Shown here: piece by piece, positions 53,671 through 62,958 of the stretch
Layout: each line of letters opens with the position of its first letter
Numbering within the stretch: position 1 is the first letter of the stretch
Translations under genes and position numbers: made by a program
The notes under the pieces: model-generated
The model's input: the letters and a program-made list of their open reading frames with translations, nothing else
What the model was told of the DNA's origin: nothing
Databases searched by the model: none
Assembly: GCA_030696345.1 (NCBI GenBank)
Contig: JAUYSK010000027.1
Coordinates: 124,001-188,000, forward strand
DNA: 64,000 bases
Direction: 5' to 3'
Origin: Azonexus sp.
Lineage (GTDB): Bacteria > Pseudomonadota > Gammaproteobacteria > Burkholderiales > Rhodocyclaceae

Positions 53671-54348
53671 ATGAAAGTCAACCGTTTTCTTTCCACAGCA
53701 GTATTTTGCCTAGGCTTTTTTGCCGCTGGCTCTGCTTCTGCAAATCTGATAACCATCACTGACAGCCCTACAGGGCGGACCAGCTTTGGCGGTAATGATA
53801 TTGTGAATTGGGGAAGCTTGGGAGGGGACTACACCGTTGTATCAAATCCATTTAACATTTCTTCCACCGGTGGGATTGGCCTGACCGTAAGCCAGAGTAG
53901 CGGAAGCTTTGAGCGACGCGACTTGAACACTGGCTGGGGCGGAAATTTTACGGACGGCAGCACGCTCCTCTGGACCGGTGGAAACAATGCTCAACCGATG
54001 TCCTTGAGTTTTAACTCCTTGATCCGTGGCATAGGTTTCCAGATAAATCCGAATTGGAACGAGACAAACACCCATATTGAAGTTTTCGGGGCTGGCAATG
54101 TTTTGTTTGGTGCTTTTGACTTGACAACCAATGATCGCAACCAAGCTAGCGCTGATTTCATTGGATTTACCAGCGACCTTCTGGATATCGCAAAAATTAC
54201 GATCAGCCAGGGTAGCAACTCCGACTTTGCGATCAATCAACTTTCTCTGATTACTAACGGTCGCCAGTCTGTTCCAGAGCCTGCATCTTTGGCACTACTT
54301 GGTTTGGCGCTTGCGGGTGTCGCAGCGTCACGTCGCCGCAAAAATTGA
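53671..54348 (+). CDS. PEP-CTERM sorting domain protein
   Basis: A 225-residue secreted protein; the signal peptide ends at ASA/NLITITD. The mature part is Asn/Ser/Gly-rich with predicted beta structure and no cysteines. The C-terminus is a textbook PEP-CTERM: SVPEPASLALLGLALAGVAASRRRKN, recognised by an exosortase for export linked to exopolysaccharide. AAAGGATAG precedes the ATG at 53671. The gene is visibly richer in A+T than its neighbours. A -24/-12 promoter and a strong terminator frame it as a single-gene unit. Confidence 0.92.
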   Translation: MKVNRFLSTAVFCLGFFAAGSASANLITITDSPTGRTSFGGNDIVNWGSLGGDYTVVSNPFNISSTGGIGLTVSQSSGSFERRDLNTGWGGNFTDGSTLLWTGGNNAQPMSLSFNSLIRGIGFQINPNWNETNTHIEVFGAGNVLFGAFDLTTNDRNQASADFIGFTSDLLDIAKITISQGSNSDFAINQLSLITNGRQSVPEPASLALLGLALAGVAASRRRKN

Positions 54349-54405
54349 TTTAGGCTTTACTCATTAGTCTCATCTTTTCTGAGGCACATGAAATAGCCAA
54401 CTAAG

Positions 54406-54440
54406 TCCCCGCCAGATGCTATCTGTGCGGGGATTTTTTC
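54406..54440 (+). terminator. Rho-independent terminator of the PEP-CTERM gene
   Basis: TCCCCGC-CAGAT (54406-54417) pairs with ATCTG-T-GCGGGGA (54421-54433), loop GCT, followed by six T. It lies about 57 bp beyond the stop. Confidence 0.85.
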
Positions 54441-54474
54441 AGTGCAGCCGATAGGGCGCACTCAATCAATAGGT

Positions 54475-55251
54475 TCAATAGGTTGGAAGCCGGTAATTGT
54501 CCTGGGTCATCAGGTCGACGCCACACTCCAGGCTTTCAACCCAGGCGATGAAGTCATTGACGGCCTGCTTGCCGACAAAGCGGCTGCCATGCTGCGGCAC
54601 GATCTGCTCGATATCGAGCTGGCGAACCATGTTGGCCCAGTAGCGGCAGATCTTGCGCGTCACGATGTAGCGCTTGTGGAAACCTTCCATGAACTGAACG
54701 TGGCTGGCGAAATTAGTGATCGGCTCGGCCGCCTTTTCATGCGGCACCAGCGAAGCACCGAGGTCGCCGGAGAAGAGAATTTTAGAGACAGGATCGTAGA
54801 ACTGGAAATTGCCTTCGGCGTGCATGAAGTGGGCCGGCAAGGCCAGAATCCTGCATTCACCCAGCCGGATCACCGTGCCCTGGTCGGGAATCCCCATGAT
54901 GCGGTCGGAAACATCGCGGCCCGTCGTAAAGTGGGGCACGAAACGGGTCCACAAGGCCGAAATCATTACCTTGCAATGCGACGCGACGAACCACTTGTTG
55001 ACCGAGGCGATGATGTCAGGGTCCGGGTGCGAGGCGAGGATGTAGTCGAGATCCTTGGACGAAAAATACTTCTGCATGTCCATCAGCAAGCCGGTGTAGG
55101 TCATGTTGCCACCGGGATCGATCAGCGCGCCATGGCCGTTATTGACTATCAGAAACTGGTTGCACTGCACGGCGCCCGCTGCCGAATCATCGACCAGATC
55201 GTAGAACGCATGAACGATGTGCTTGCCGTCATTGAATAATTCAATGGCCAT
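54475..55251 (-). CDS. ODP-type metallo-beta-lactamase-fold protein
   Basis: A 258-residue protein of the flavodiiron-like MBL group (ODP family of oxygen-binding di-iron proteins) without the flavodoxin domain. It shows NQFLIVNNGHGALIDPGG, LDYILASHPDPDIIAS as the first metal motif, LPAHFMHAEGNFQFYDPVSKILFSGDLGASLVP and IVPQHGSRF. The first motif is HxDxD-like (SHPDPD) where HxExDH is usual, so the metal site may be altered. It is a single gene convergent with the PEP-CTERM gene. Confidence 0.78.
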   Translation of the reverse strand: MAIELFNDGKHIVHAFYDLVDDSAAGAVQCNQFLIVNNGHGALIDPGGNMTYTGLLMDMQKYFSSKDLDYILASHPDPDIIASVNKWFVASHCKVMISALWTRFVPHFTTGRDVSDRIMGIPDQGTVIRLGECRILALPAHFMHAEGNFQFYDPVSKILFSGDLGASLVPHEKAAEPITNFASHVQFMEGFHKRYIVTRKICRYWANMVRQLDIEQIVPQHGSRFVGKQAVNDFIAWVESLECGVDLMTQDNYRLPTY

Positions 55252-55322
55252 AAAACCTCCCGATTAACCATGCAGCATTATCGCCACACTATGACGTTTT
55301 GCCTAGCCGTTTCCGGCCACGC

Positions 55323-55637
55323 TCAGGCTTTCCTGTGCTCCTCGCCATCCTTGTTCTGGCTACCCAGCGTCAGTTCGGAATTTTCACTCAGCGCGAAGAA
55401 GAAGGCGTCCACCGCCTTGGGTTCGCCGGAGGCGGCAAAGGTTGTCTGGCCGCACTCGCACTGCCCAACCCAGATTGCCTCGATGCCCCGCAGGCCACGC
55501 GTATCAACCGGATGGATGGTCGTCACATCGGCACCACAGCCATTGCAGACCAGTTTTTCCGGCCGGGTCGCCTCGACTTTTGCCTGTGCCTGCGCGATAC
55601 GTTCGGCCTGACTGCCGCGATTTTTTGCCTGTCCCAT
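55323..55637 (-). CDS. Small zinc-ribbon-like protein
   Basis: A 104-residue cytosolic protein. The N-terminal third is basic and helical (MGQAKNRGSQAERIAQAQAKVEA). The middle holds two cysteine pairs, CNGC and CECG, about 32 residues apart, consistent with a zinc ribbon. The function is not recognised. GGGGAA lies just before the ATG at 55637; a longer open frame reaching into the alpha-2-macroglobulin gene is rejected. Confidence 0.7.
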   Translation of the reverse strand: MGQAKNRGSQAERIAQAQAKVEATRPEKLVCNGCGADVTTIHPVDTRGLRGIEAIWVGQCECGQTTFAASGEPKAVDAFFFALSENSELTLGSQNKDGEEHRKA

Positions 55638-55766
55638 TGCATTCCCCGGATCGATATTTGATAAAGCCGGGAGGATAGCCGGGGAGCCGCGCGCTGTCGA
55701 TTGGGCAGGCTTCTGTGGCAATATCGTCAATGCCCCGGGCATTCCAAAATTTTCGTGACCAGACCG

Positions 55767-58700
55767 ATGAAAACCATACGCCAACTCGCCTTGTCCGCCT
55801 TCCTGCTTGCCACATTCGGTGCCCAGGCCGCGACCGTCCAGCAGTTTCAGCCGCAAGGCAAGGTGGCCGACCAGAGCCGCGCCACCGTTCGCTTCAGCAG
55901 CGCCATGGTCAAGCTGGGCGATATCAGCGCCGAGGCGCCGTTCAGCATCGAATGCAACGGCATTATCGGCGACGGCCGCTGGACCGACGAACGCAGCTGG
56001 GCCTGGCAGCTGAGCCGACCCCTGCAACCGGGCGAGCGCTGCGTTTTTGCCCTGAAAACGGGGTTGACCGCAGCAAATGGCGAAGCGGTGACCGGCAAGA
56101 GCCGATTCGAGTTCTTTGGCGCCGCGCCGCGCCCCTGGCGCCTGCAGCCGGGCGCTGGTTCCTCGATCGAGGAAGATCAGGCCTTCATCATCAATGGCGG
56201 CGGCCCGCTCAACGCCAGGTCGCTGGAAAACAACCTGTGGTGCGAGGCCGATGGCGTCGGCCAGCGCATTCCCGCCCGACCGGTCAAACCGGAAATCCGG
56301 GCGGCCGTGCTTGACCAGTCCGGCGGCATGAATCCCGATTCCATCGTCGTCACCTGTGCCGAAGTGCTTCCTGCCGGCGGCAAGATGAAGCTGGTCTGGG
56401 GCAAGGGTATCCAGGCGGCTAACGGAACGCCGACTGAAAAGGAAGAAAGCTTCATCTACAAAGTACGCGAACCGTTCAAGGCCACCCTCGGCTGCGAACG
56501 GGAAAAAGCCGGCTCCCCTTGCTCGCCGCTGTCCGCCATCACACTCAATTTCAATGCCCCGTTCGACGCGAAGCTTTTGGGCAAATTCCGCCTGTTGACC
56601 GCAGATGGCCCACGTAGCCCGGTCGACCCGAATCTGAAAAGCAGCGAGAAAGAGGCGGTGTTCCAGTCAGTGACCTTCGCCGCGCCATTTCCGCAAGGCG
56701 CCGAACTCAAGGTCGAAATCCCGCCCGGCTTCAAGGATGATGTCGGCCGCCCACTGGCCAACGCCGCCAGCTTCCCGCTCAAGACCCGCACCGGCAACCT
56801 GCCGCCACTGGCCAAGTTCCCCGGCAACTTCGGCATTGTCGAACTGAAGGAGGGTGGCTTGCTGCCAGTCACGCTGCGCAATGTCGAGCCGGCCCTGAAG
56901 ACCGCCCGCCTCGCCCTGCCCGGTAGCCACCGCTTCAGCGAGCAGCGGCTGACCGATGATGGGGACGTGATCGCCGCCATGCGGGCGCTGCAGAAATTCG
57001 AAGCGCAGTATCGCCAGGTCAAACTGGTCGTTGACGGCGAAACGCGTGAAGTCACCGATCCCTACTATGCCCGCGAACTCTCCTTCCTGGCCGGGCGCAC
57101 CGGCGTCAGCAAGCAGGAACTGCCCAAGCCGGGCGGCAGCAGCGAATTCGAAGTGCTCGGCATTCCGCTGGCCAAGCCCGGCTATCACATCGTCGAAATC
57201 GAGAGCCAGTTGCTCGGCAACGCGCTGCTCGCCACACCCAAGCCGATGTACGTCCGGGCGGCAGCGCTGGTCACCAATCTGGCCGTGCACCTCAAGGTTG
57301 GCAAGGACAACGCGCTGGTCTGGGTAACGACGCTCGACAGTGGCAAACCGGTGGCGAATGCCGAGATCAACATTGCCGACTGCAACGGAAAATCCTACTG
57401 GCAAGGCAAGTCCGACAACCTGGGACGCGCCCTGGTTGATCAGGCACTCAAGATACCGGATTGCACTGACAGCTATTTCATCTTCGCCAGCGCCCGGCTG
57501 AATGGCGATTACAGCTTCGTCCGCTCGGACTGGAACGAAGGCATCGAAACCTGGCGTTTCGGTATTGAAACCTGGGGCGAGACGGGCGATTTCAAGATTC
57601 ACAGCATTCTTGATCGCAGCCTGTTCCGCCTCGGCCAGACGGTGTCGATGAAACACATTGCGCGCAGCCGCAACAGCCGCGGTTTTGCCCTGCCCGACCC
57701 GGCGACGCTGCCCGACAAGCTGATCATCCGCCATCGCGAGAGCGGCACCGAATTCACCCAGCCGGTGAGCTGGGATGCGCAGGCTTCTGCGGTCAACAGC
57801 TGGAAAGTGCCGGAGTCCGCCAAGCTCGGCACTTATGAAATCGCACTCAGCGGCGGCAAGCGCGGCGAAATTGCCAGTGGCGAAATCCGCGTGGCCGATT
57901 TCCGCCTGCCCGTGTTCACCGGCAGCGTGCAGGGCGTCCCCGCCCGCCAGATCGCCCCGGCCAGGGTGCCGCTGGCGCTTGGTCTCTCTTTCATCAACGG
58001 CGGCGCGGCGAAGAACGCCGAGGTCCAGGTTTCGGCGACGCTGCGGCCGCGCTGGCCCGAGTACAAGCACTACGATGGCTACACCTTCCAGATCAATTTC
58101 GATGAAGAGGCCCAATCGGCCTTCAAGATCGACAACGGTCGCCAGGAAGAAACGCTGATCCTCGACAAGCAGGCGGTAAAACTCGACAAGGCCGGCGCCG
58201 GCAGGCTTGACGTGGTGCTGCCGGACAAGCCGAAAGGCCCGAGCGAGGTGTATGCCGAAATGAGTTTCAGTGACCCGAACGGTGAAATCCAGACCATTCG
58301 CGGCCATGTCGAACTCTGGCCGGCCAGCCTGACGGTGGGCATCAAGGTGGCCGACTGGGCTTCGGCCAATGGCAAGAACCGGGTTGAAGTCGTGGTGCTC
58401 GACACCGCGGGCAAGCCGGTTACCGGCCAGGCGGTCAGCGTCAAAGCCAAGCGCCGGGTCGACAACAGCCATCGGCGGCGCATCGTCGGCGGTTTCTACG
58501 CTTACGAAAACAGTACCGATTATCAGGAAATCGGCGAAGTCTGCGCCGGCACCACCGACAGTCGCGGCCTGCTGCTCTGCGAACCAAAAGCCGCCGATTC
58601 CGGTTCGATCTACCTGCTGGCCGAAGCGAAGGATGGACAAGGCAATATTGCCCGCGCCGGCACCAGTTACTGGATCACCGGCGGTGGCGACCTGTGGTTC

Positions 58701-61436
58701 ACCGCCGGCAATCAGGATCGCATCGACGTCATTCCGGAAAAGAAAGCCTACAAAGTCGGCGAAACCGCCCGCTTCCAGGTGCGTACGCCGTTCCGCGAGG
58801 CCACCGCGCTGATTTCCGTCGAGGCTGGCGGCATCATCGAAACCTTCGTCCAGCCGCTGTCGCGCTTCAAGCCGACTGTTGAAATCCCGGTCAAGGCGGA
58901 ATGGGGGCCGAATGTTTTTGTCTCGGTGCTGGCCGTGCGCGGCCGCGTCGAGCCACTGAAGTGGTATTCGCTGTTCCAGTGGGGCTGGCGCGAGCCGATG
59001 GCCTGGTTCAAGGAATGGTGGAACCCGGAGCAGCCAACCGCCATGGTTGATCTGGCCAAGCCGGCCTACCGCCTCGGCCTCGGTGAAATCGCCGTCGGCA
59101 CCGAAGGCTTCAGATTGAAAGTTGAGATCAGCAGCGACAAGAGCGATTACCGGCCGCGTGAGGAAGCCACGGTCAAGATCAAGGTCACCACGCCGGACGG
59201 CAAGCCCGCCCCGGCCGGCACGGAAGTCGCCTTCGCCGCAGTCGATCAGGCCCTGCTCGAACTTCGCCCGAACGACAGCTGGAACCTGCTCGACGCCCTG
59301 CTACAAAAGCGTGGCTACGAGGTCGAAACTGCGACGGCGCAATCGATGGTCATCGGCAAGCGTCACTTCGGCAAGAAGGCCCTGCCGCCGGGCGGCGGTG
59401 GAGGCCGGGCGCCAGCACGGGAACTGTTCGACACCTTGCTCAAATGGCAACCACGGGTAACGCTTGATGCCAATGGTGCGGCGACACTCAAAGTCGCCAT
59501 GAACGACTCGCTAAGCGAATTCAAACTGGTCGGCGTTGCCACTGCCGGCGCGGCACTGTTCGGCACCGGCAGCACGGCCGTCAAGACGAAACAGGATTTG
59601 CAGATCATCTCCGGCCTGCCGCCGCTGGTCCGCGAGGGCGACAGTTTCAAGGCCATGCTGATGCTGCGCAACGGCACGACCCGCAAGATGGTTGCTGCGG
59701 TCAACGGCAAAAACGGGGCAAATTCGCTTGGCGAACAAAAGCTGACACTGGAACCGGAAAGTGCCGGCGAACTGAGCTGGAATATCAAGGCGGCTGAAGG
59801 CATCACCAGCCAGCAATGGGAGTTCAGCGCCCGCGAAGAAGGGGGCAACGGCCAGGACACGTTGCGCATCACCCAGCAGATCGCTCCGGCTGTGCCGGTC
59901 ACCGTGCAGCAGGCGACCTTTACCCGCATCGATGGTAAGTACGAAGTGCCGGTTACGCAGCCGAACGGCGCACTGCCCGGCAAGGGCGGGCTGGAAATCA
60001 GCCTGTCGCCCAAGCTGGCCACGCCGCCCCCCGGCCTGAAGCGCTTTTTCGAGGAATACCCGTTCGGCTGTCTGGAGCAGAAAATCTCCATCGCCGTCGG
60101 CCTGCATGATGAAAAGCGCTGGCAGGAAATCGCCGCGACGCTGCCCGGTTATCTCGACAACAACGGCCTGGCCAGCTACTTCCCCGGTAGCGGCGGCAGT
60201 GCGACGCTGACCGCCTATATCCTCGACCTCGTCACGCTGGCCGGCTTCACCATTCCCGAAGACAGCCGCCAGCGCATGCTGCAAGGCCTGACCGCCTTTG
60301 CCGAAGGGCGCATCAAGACCACCGAGTGGGCACCCAGCGATAGCCTGCTGCCGCGCCGGCTGAATGCCCTCGAAGCACTGACCCGGCAAGGCAGCAAACC
60401 GACCCGTGCCGCTGCCGCGCTCGAAATTGACCCGCTACGCCTGTCCACCGCAGCACTGATCGACTGGACGCTGGTCGCCCAGCGCCTGACCGAACTGCCG
60501 CAACGCGACAAGAAGCTGGCCGAGGCCAAACAGGAATTGCGCAACCGCCTGAGCTATGCCGGCTCCCGCCTCGTCTTTACCACCGAACGTCAGGATTACT
60601 GGTGGTGGATGATGATCAACGCCGATGCCAATGCCTTCCGCCTGATCGAAGCCATGCTCGACAACCCGGAATGGCAGGACGACCTGCCGCGCCTGATGCA
60701 GGGCGCCATGGAACGCCAGGTGCGCGGCCGCTGGCTGACCACCACCGCCAACGCCTGGGCTCGGGTAACGATGGACCGCTTCGCACAGAAATTCGAACGC
60801 GACCCGGTCGCCGGCACCACGCTCGCCACGCTAGGCAAGGCCAAAGCCGAATTCGACTGGAAGCAGGCCGCCGCCACCCCGCTCAATCTGCCCTGGCCGA
60901 CCGCGCCAGCGAAGGATGACAAGCTGACGATCAGCCACGACGGCAACGGCAAACCCTGGGCCATTGTGCAACTGCTTGCCGCCATCCCCGACGGCCCGGC
61001 CCGCAACGCCGGCTACCGCATCAGCCGCAAGGTCACGCCCATTCAGGAAAAAGTCGCCGGCAAGATCAGTCGCGGCGACCTCTGGCGCGTCACGCTGACC
61101 GTGGAAGCCGACAACAATATGAGTTGGGTTGCCCTCACCGACCCCATCCCGGCGGGAGCCAAGATCATGGGCGACGGCGACGGCCGCGACTCCACCATCG
61201 CCAGCCTCGGCGAAAACCAGAACCAGCAAAATCTGTCGCCAACCTACGTCGAAAGAAGCTTCAGCGCCTACCGCGCCTACTACGCCATGCTGCCCAAAGG
61301 CCGTTTCACCATCGACTACACGCTAAGGCTGAACAACGCCGGCAACTTCGCCCTGCCGCCGACACGGGTCGAGGCGATGTATGCGCCGGATGTGTTTGGG
61401 GAGGTGCCGAATGGGCGGGTTGTCGTGGGGGAATAG
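55767..61436 (+). CDS. Alpha-2-macroglobulin family protein with thioester motif
   Basis: A 1889-residue periplasmic protease-trap-like protein. The signal peptide ends at AQA/ATVQQF and has no lipobox, unlike the E. coli lipoprotein YfhM. Repeated MG domains fill the first two thirds. The A2M domain follows (ELFDTLLKWQPRVTLDANGAATLKVAMNDSLSEFKLVGVATAGA), and the thioester CLEQ is intact at residues 1435-1438 in the block EYPFGCLEQKIS. The thioester would trap attacking proteases covalently. The usual partner gene for peptidoglycan synthase PbpC is not adjacent. The ATG at 55767 gives the signal peptide; an earlier in-frame start is spurious. Confidence 0.93.
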   Translation: MKTIRQLALSAFLLATFGAQAATVQQFQPQGKVADQSRATVRFSSAMVKLGDISAEAPFSIECNGIIGDGRWTDERSWAWQLSRPLQPGERCVFALKTGLTAANGEAVTGKSRFEFFGAAPRPWRLQPGAGSSIEEDQAFIINGGGPLNARSLENNLWCEADGVGQRIPARPVKPEIRAAVLDQSGGMNPDSIVVTCAEVLPAGGKMKLVWGKGIQAANGTPTEKEESFIYKVREPFKATLGCEREKAGSPCSPLSAITLNFNAPFDAKLLGKFRLLTADGPRSPVDPNLKSSEKEAVFQSVTFAAPFPQGAELKVEIPPGFKDDVGRPLANAASFPLKTRTGNLPPLAKFPGNFGIVELKEGGLLPVTLRNVEPALKTARLALPGSHRFSEQRLTDDGDVIAAMRALQKFEAQYRQVKLVVDGETREVTDPYYARELSFLAGRTGVSKQELPKPGGSSEFEVLGIPLAKPGYHIVEIESQLLGNALLATPKPMYVRAAALVTNLAVHLKVGKDNALVWVTTLDSGKPVANAEINIADCNGKSYWQGKSDNLGRALVDQALKIPDCTDSYFIFASARLNGDYSFVRSDWNEGIETWRFGIETWGETGDFKIHSILDRSLFRLGQTVSMKHIARSRNSRGFALPDPATLPDKLIIRHRESGTEFTQPVSWDAQASAVNSWKVPESAKLGTYEIALSGGKRGEIASGEIRVADFRLPVFTGSVQGVPARQIAPARVPLALGLSFINGGAAKNAEVQVSATLRPRWPEYKHYDGYTFQINFDEEAQSAFKIDNGRQEETLILDKQAVKLDKAGAGRLDVVLPDKPKGPSEVYAEMSFSDPNGEIQTIRGHVELWPASLTVGIKVADWASANGKNRVEVVVLDTAGKPVTGQAVSVKAKRRVDNSHRRRIVGGFYAYENSTDYQEIGEVCAGTTDSRGLLLCEPKAADSGSIYLLAEAKDGQGNIARAGTSYWITGGGDLWFTAGNQDRIDVIPEKKAYKVGETARFQVRTPFREATALISVEAGGIIETFVQPLSRFKPTVEIPVKAEWGPNVFVSVLAVRGRVEPLKWYSLFQWGWREPMAWFKEWWNPEQPTAMVDLAKPAYRLGLGEIAVGTEGFRLKVEISSDKSDYRPREEATVKIKVTTPDGKPAPAGTEVAFAAVDQALLELRPNDSWNLLDALLQKRGYEVETATAQSMVIGKRHFGKKALPPGGGGGRAPARELFDTLLKWQPRVTLDANGAATLKVAMNDSLSEFKLVGVATAGAALFGTGSTAVKTKQDLQIISGLPPLVREGDSFKAMLMLRNGTTRKMVAAVNGKNGANSLGEQKLTLEPESAGELSWNIKAAEGITSQQWEFSAREEGGNGQDTLRITQQIAPAVPVTVQQATFTRIDGKYEVPVTQPNGALPGKGGLEISLSPKLATPPPGLKRFFEEYPFGCLEQKISIAVGLHDEKRWQEIAATLPGYLDNNGLASYFPGSGGSATLTAYILDLVTLAGFTIPEDSRQRMLQGLTAFAEGRIKTTEWAPSDSLLPRRLNALEALTRQGSKPTRAAAALEIDPLRLSTAALIDWTLVAQRLTELPQRDKKLAEAKQELRNRLSYAGSRLVFTTERQDYWWWMMINADANAFRLIEAMLDNPEWQDDLPRLMQGAMERQVRGRWLTTTANAWARVTMDRFAQKFERDPVAGTTLATLGKAKAEFDWKQAAATPLNLPWPTAPAKDDKLTISHDGNGKPWAIVQLLAAIPDGPARNAGYRISRKVTPIQEKVAGKISRGDLWRVTLTVEADNNMSWVALTDPIPAGAKIMGDGDGRDSTIASLGENQNQQNLSPTYVERSFSAYRAYYAMLPKGRFTIDYTLRLNNAGNFALPPTRVEAMYAPDVFGEVPNGRVVVGE

Positions 61437-61653
61437 TTCGCCTTAGAAAATCGTAGAAATCGGCGGAAGTTCAGAATGCGTCCTGCCCCAGAACAGACTC
61501 AAACTTCTGATTGCAAGCCAATGTCCTAGCAATGCATGACCATTGGAATAGTCCATTCGGACCATTGCGATGACATATATGCCATGATCAAATGAACGCG
61601 TACAAAATCCTCTAGCTTCCATCGCACGACTCAAACTCTTCTGGAGTAACACT

Positions 61654-62337
61654 TTGAAAATCCGTTCCTTGATCGTCGCAATATTCGCGGCGTCTGGCAT
61701 TGCCTCAGCCAGTGCTGCCATCCAATCCAACGACTACGGCTCCTACACGATGGCTTTCGATGACAGCTCCATTTTTGGCAGCCCGTCGTTCAGCTTCGGC
61801 AGTGACGGTGGCGTGACCGGCTTCGGCTGGACCGTACCCAACGCTTTACAGGTGAATGGTTTTGGTGGTGCAGTGATGGCGACATTCGACTTGCCGAGTT
61901 TTACCATTACAGCCAACTCCGGCTACAGCCTGAGCGGCCTCACTGCCTCCATCCGTAATCTTTCGTTTTTTTCGCTAGTCTCACAAGCGCCTTTAGCCAA
62001 CGCTAGCTACACGGTATCGCTCAATGATGGCCTGAGCAGCTTTGGCAACATGGCTTTGGAGAGCACGACCACGTCAGCGTCACTCCCTGGAGCGCCTTCC
62101 TACGGTTACTTGGGTGGCTCAACCACTGCAACCAACGCCAATTACTCAAAATTGATGTTCAATGGAACACTTTTTTTGGCCGTCAATAGCCCTACCGCAG
62201 TTTATGCGCAACCACAGAATGAATTGAAATTCAGCCTGATTGCAGCAGCAGTTCCTGAGCCGGAAACCTATGCCATGTTCCTGGCGGGTCTCGGTCTGAT
62301 CGGTGGCATTGCTCGCCGGAAGCAAATTCGGGGCTAA
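61654..62337 (+). CDS. PEP-CTERM sorting domain protein
   Basis: A 227-residue secreted protein; the signal peptide ends at ASA/AIQSND. The body is Ser/Gly/Asn/Thr-rich and beta-like. The C-terminus is AVPEPETYAMFLAGLGLIGGIARRKQIRG, a standard PEP-CTERM of the VPEPETYAM subtype. The start is TTG with GGAG about eight bases upstream. No -24/-12 site is evident in the 217 bp upstream, but GACCATTG is repeated there (61548 and 61560 region). A UUCG-loop terminator follows the gene. Confidence 0.92.
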   Translation: MKIRSLIVAIFAASGIASASAAIQSNDYGSYTMAFDDSSIFGSPSFSFGSDGGVTGFGWTVPNALQVNGFGGAVMATFDLPSFTITANSGYSLSGLTASIRNLSFFSLVSQAPLANASYTVSLNDGLSSFGNMALESTTTSASLPGAPSYGYLGGSTTATNANYSKLMFNGTLFLAVNSPTAVYAQPQNELKFSLIAAAVPEPETYAMFLAGLGLIGGIARRKQIRG

Positions 62338-62353
62338 TCAAACCAGCTCCCAC

Positions 62354-62377
62354 AAGGCGACTTCGGTCGCCTTTTTT
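62354..62377 (+). terminator. Rho-independent terminator with UUCG loop
   Basis: AAGGCGAC-TTCG-GTCGCCTT (62354-62373) is a perfect stem with a stable tetraloop and is followed by further T residues. It lies 16 bp after the PEP-CTERM stop. Confidence 0.92.
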
Positions 62378-62429
62378 GTTGTCCAAAGGCAAATTCATTG
62401 CACTCCGACAATTTTTTCACCCCTTGAGC

Positions 62430-62602
62430 CATACTGCACAAATGGCAATTGGCGCCTGACCTTCACCTTTGAAGCAGAAGACGCTGTTTTGGTTGATTCT
62501 CAGGATTACCATCAGGAGAACGCTATGGGACGCATGTTCAATCCGCCTCACCCCGGCGAAACGCCCAAGGTCCTACGCGCCCCTGAGCTGCAGGCGGCAT
62601 AG
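62430..62602 (+). pseudogene. Decayed higBA toxin-antitoxin remnant
   Basis: In one frame the sequence encodes NGNWRLTFTFEAEDAVLVDSQDYH, the C-terminus of RelE/HigB-family toxins (usual form NGNWRLTFTFEGxDAxLVDYxDYH). The toxin stop after DYH is missing and the frame runs through QENA into MGRMFNPPHPGE (ATG at 62525), the start of HigA antitoxins, then hits a stop after 25 residues without the helix-turn-helix. The first ~70 residues of HigB and most of HigA are gone. Neither protein can be functional. Confidence 0.8.
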
Positions 62603-62611
62603 CGTTCGTTT

Positions 62612-62842
62612 GTGTCATTGGAAAAAATCTTGAGCCAACGCATTCTCCGCCTGACTAGATTGATCTTTGGCAGCTTGCTCCTGTTCGGATGCACCACCGA
62701 AGGCTGGTACGAAGGCGTCAAGCGCGGGGGAGAAAACCAGTGCCGGCAATCGGCACCGGCTGATGCCGAGCAGTGCCTTTCCCGACTCAACACCAAAAGC
62801 TATGACGAATATGGCAAAGAGCGCTCAGGACAGAAGCAATAA
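62612..62842 (+). CDS. Small lipoprotein
   Basis: A 76-residue protein with a short hydrophobic leader and lipobox LLFGC. The mature ~49 residues (TTEGWYEGVKRGGENQCRQSAPADAEQCLSRLNTKSYDEYGKERSGQ) are polar with two more cysteines. I recognise no function. The start is uncertain: GTG at 62612 or TTGs at 62618, 62630 and 62660. It lies just after the higBA remnant. Confidence 0.6.
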   Translation: MSLEKILSQRILRLTRLIFGSLLLFGCTTEGWYEGVKRGGENQCRQSAPADAEQCLSRLNTKSYDEYGKERSGQKQ

Positions 62843-62958
62843 TCTGGCTCTGCCTGTTTCCGCAAGCCTGACAGCACATAAATCGCCAATGCTGCGGTCA
62901 ACAGCCAAAATGACGCATTTTCCAGCTTCACCGCACCCTTCCACAGAAAGCCAAAGCC

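Noticed and set aside
56667-58640. A 657-residue open frame opposite the alpha-2-macroglobulin gene
   Set aside because: Antisense to a clear gene with full-length family motifs; no domain or signal is recognisable in it.
61437-61653. A -24/-12 promoter upstream of the third PEP-CTERM gene
   Set aside because: The nearest GG...GC pair has 11 bases between, not 10, and poor flanking matches.
62800-62931. A 43-residue minus-strand frame with one hydrophobic helix (ASFWLLTAALAIYVLSGL)
   Set aside because: It overlaps the end of the small lipoprotein gene, starts with GTG and has only a weak ribosome-binding site; the evidence is too thin to call it a gene.
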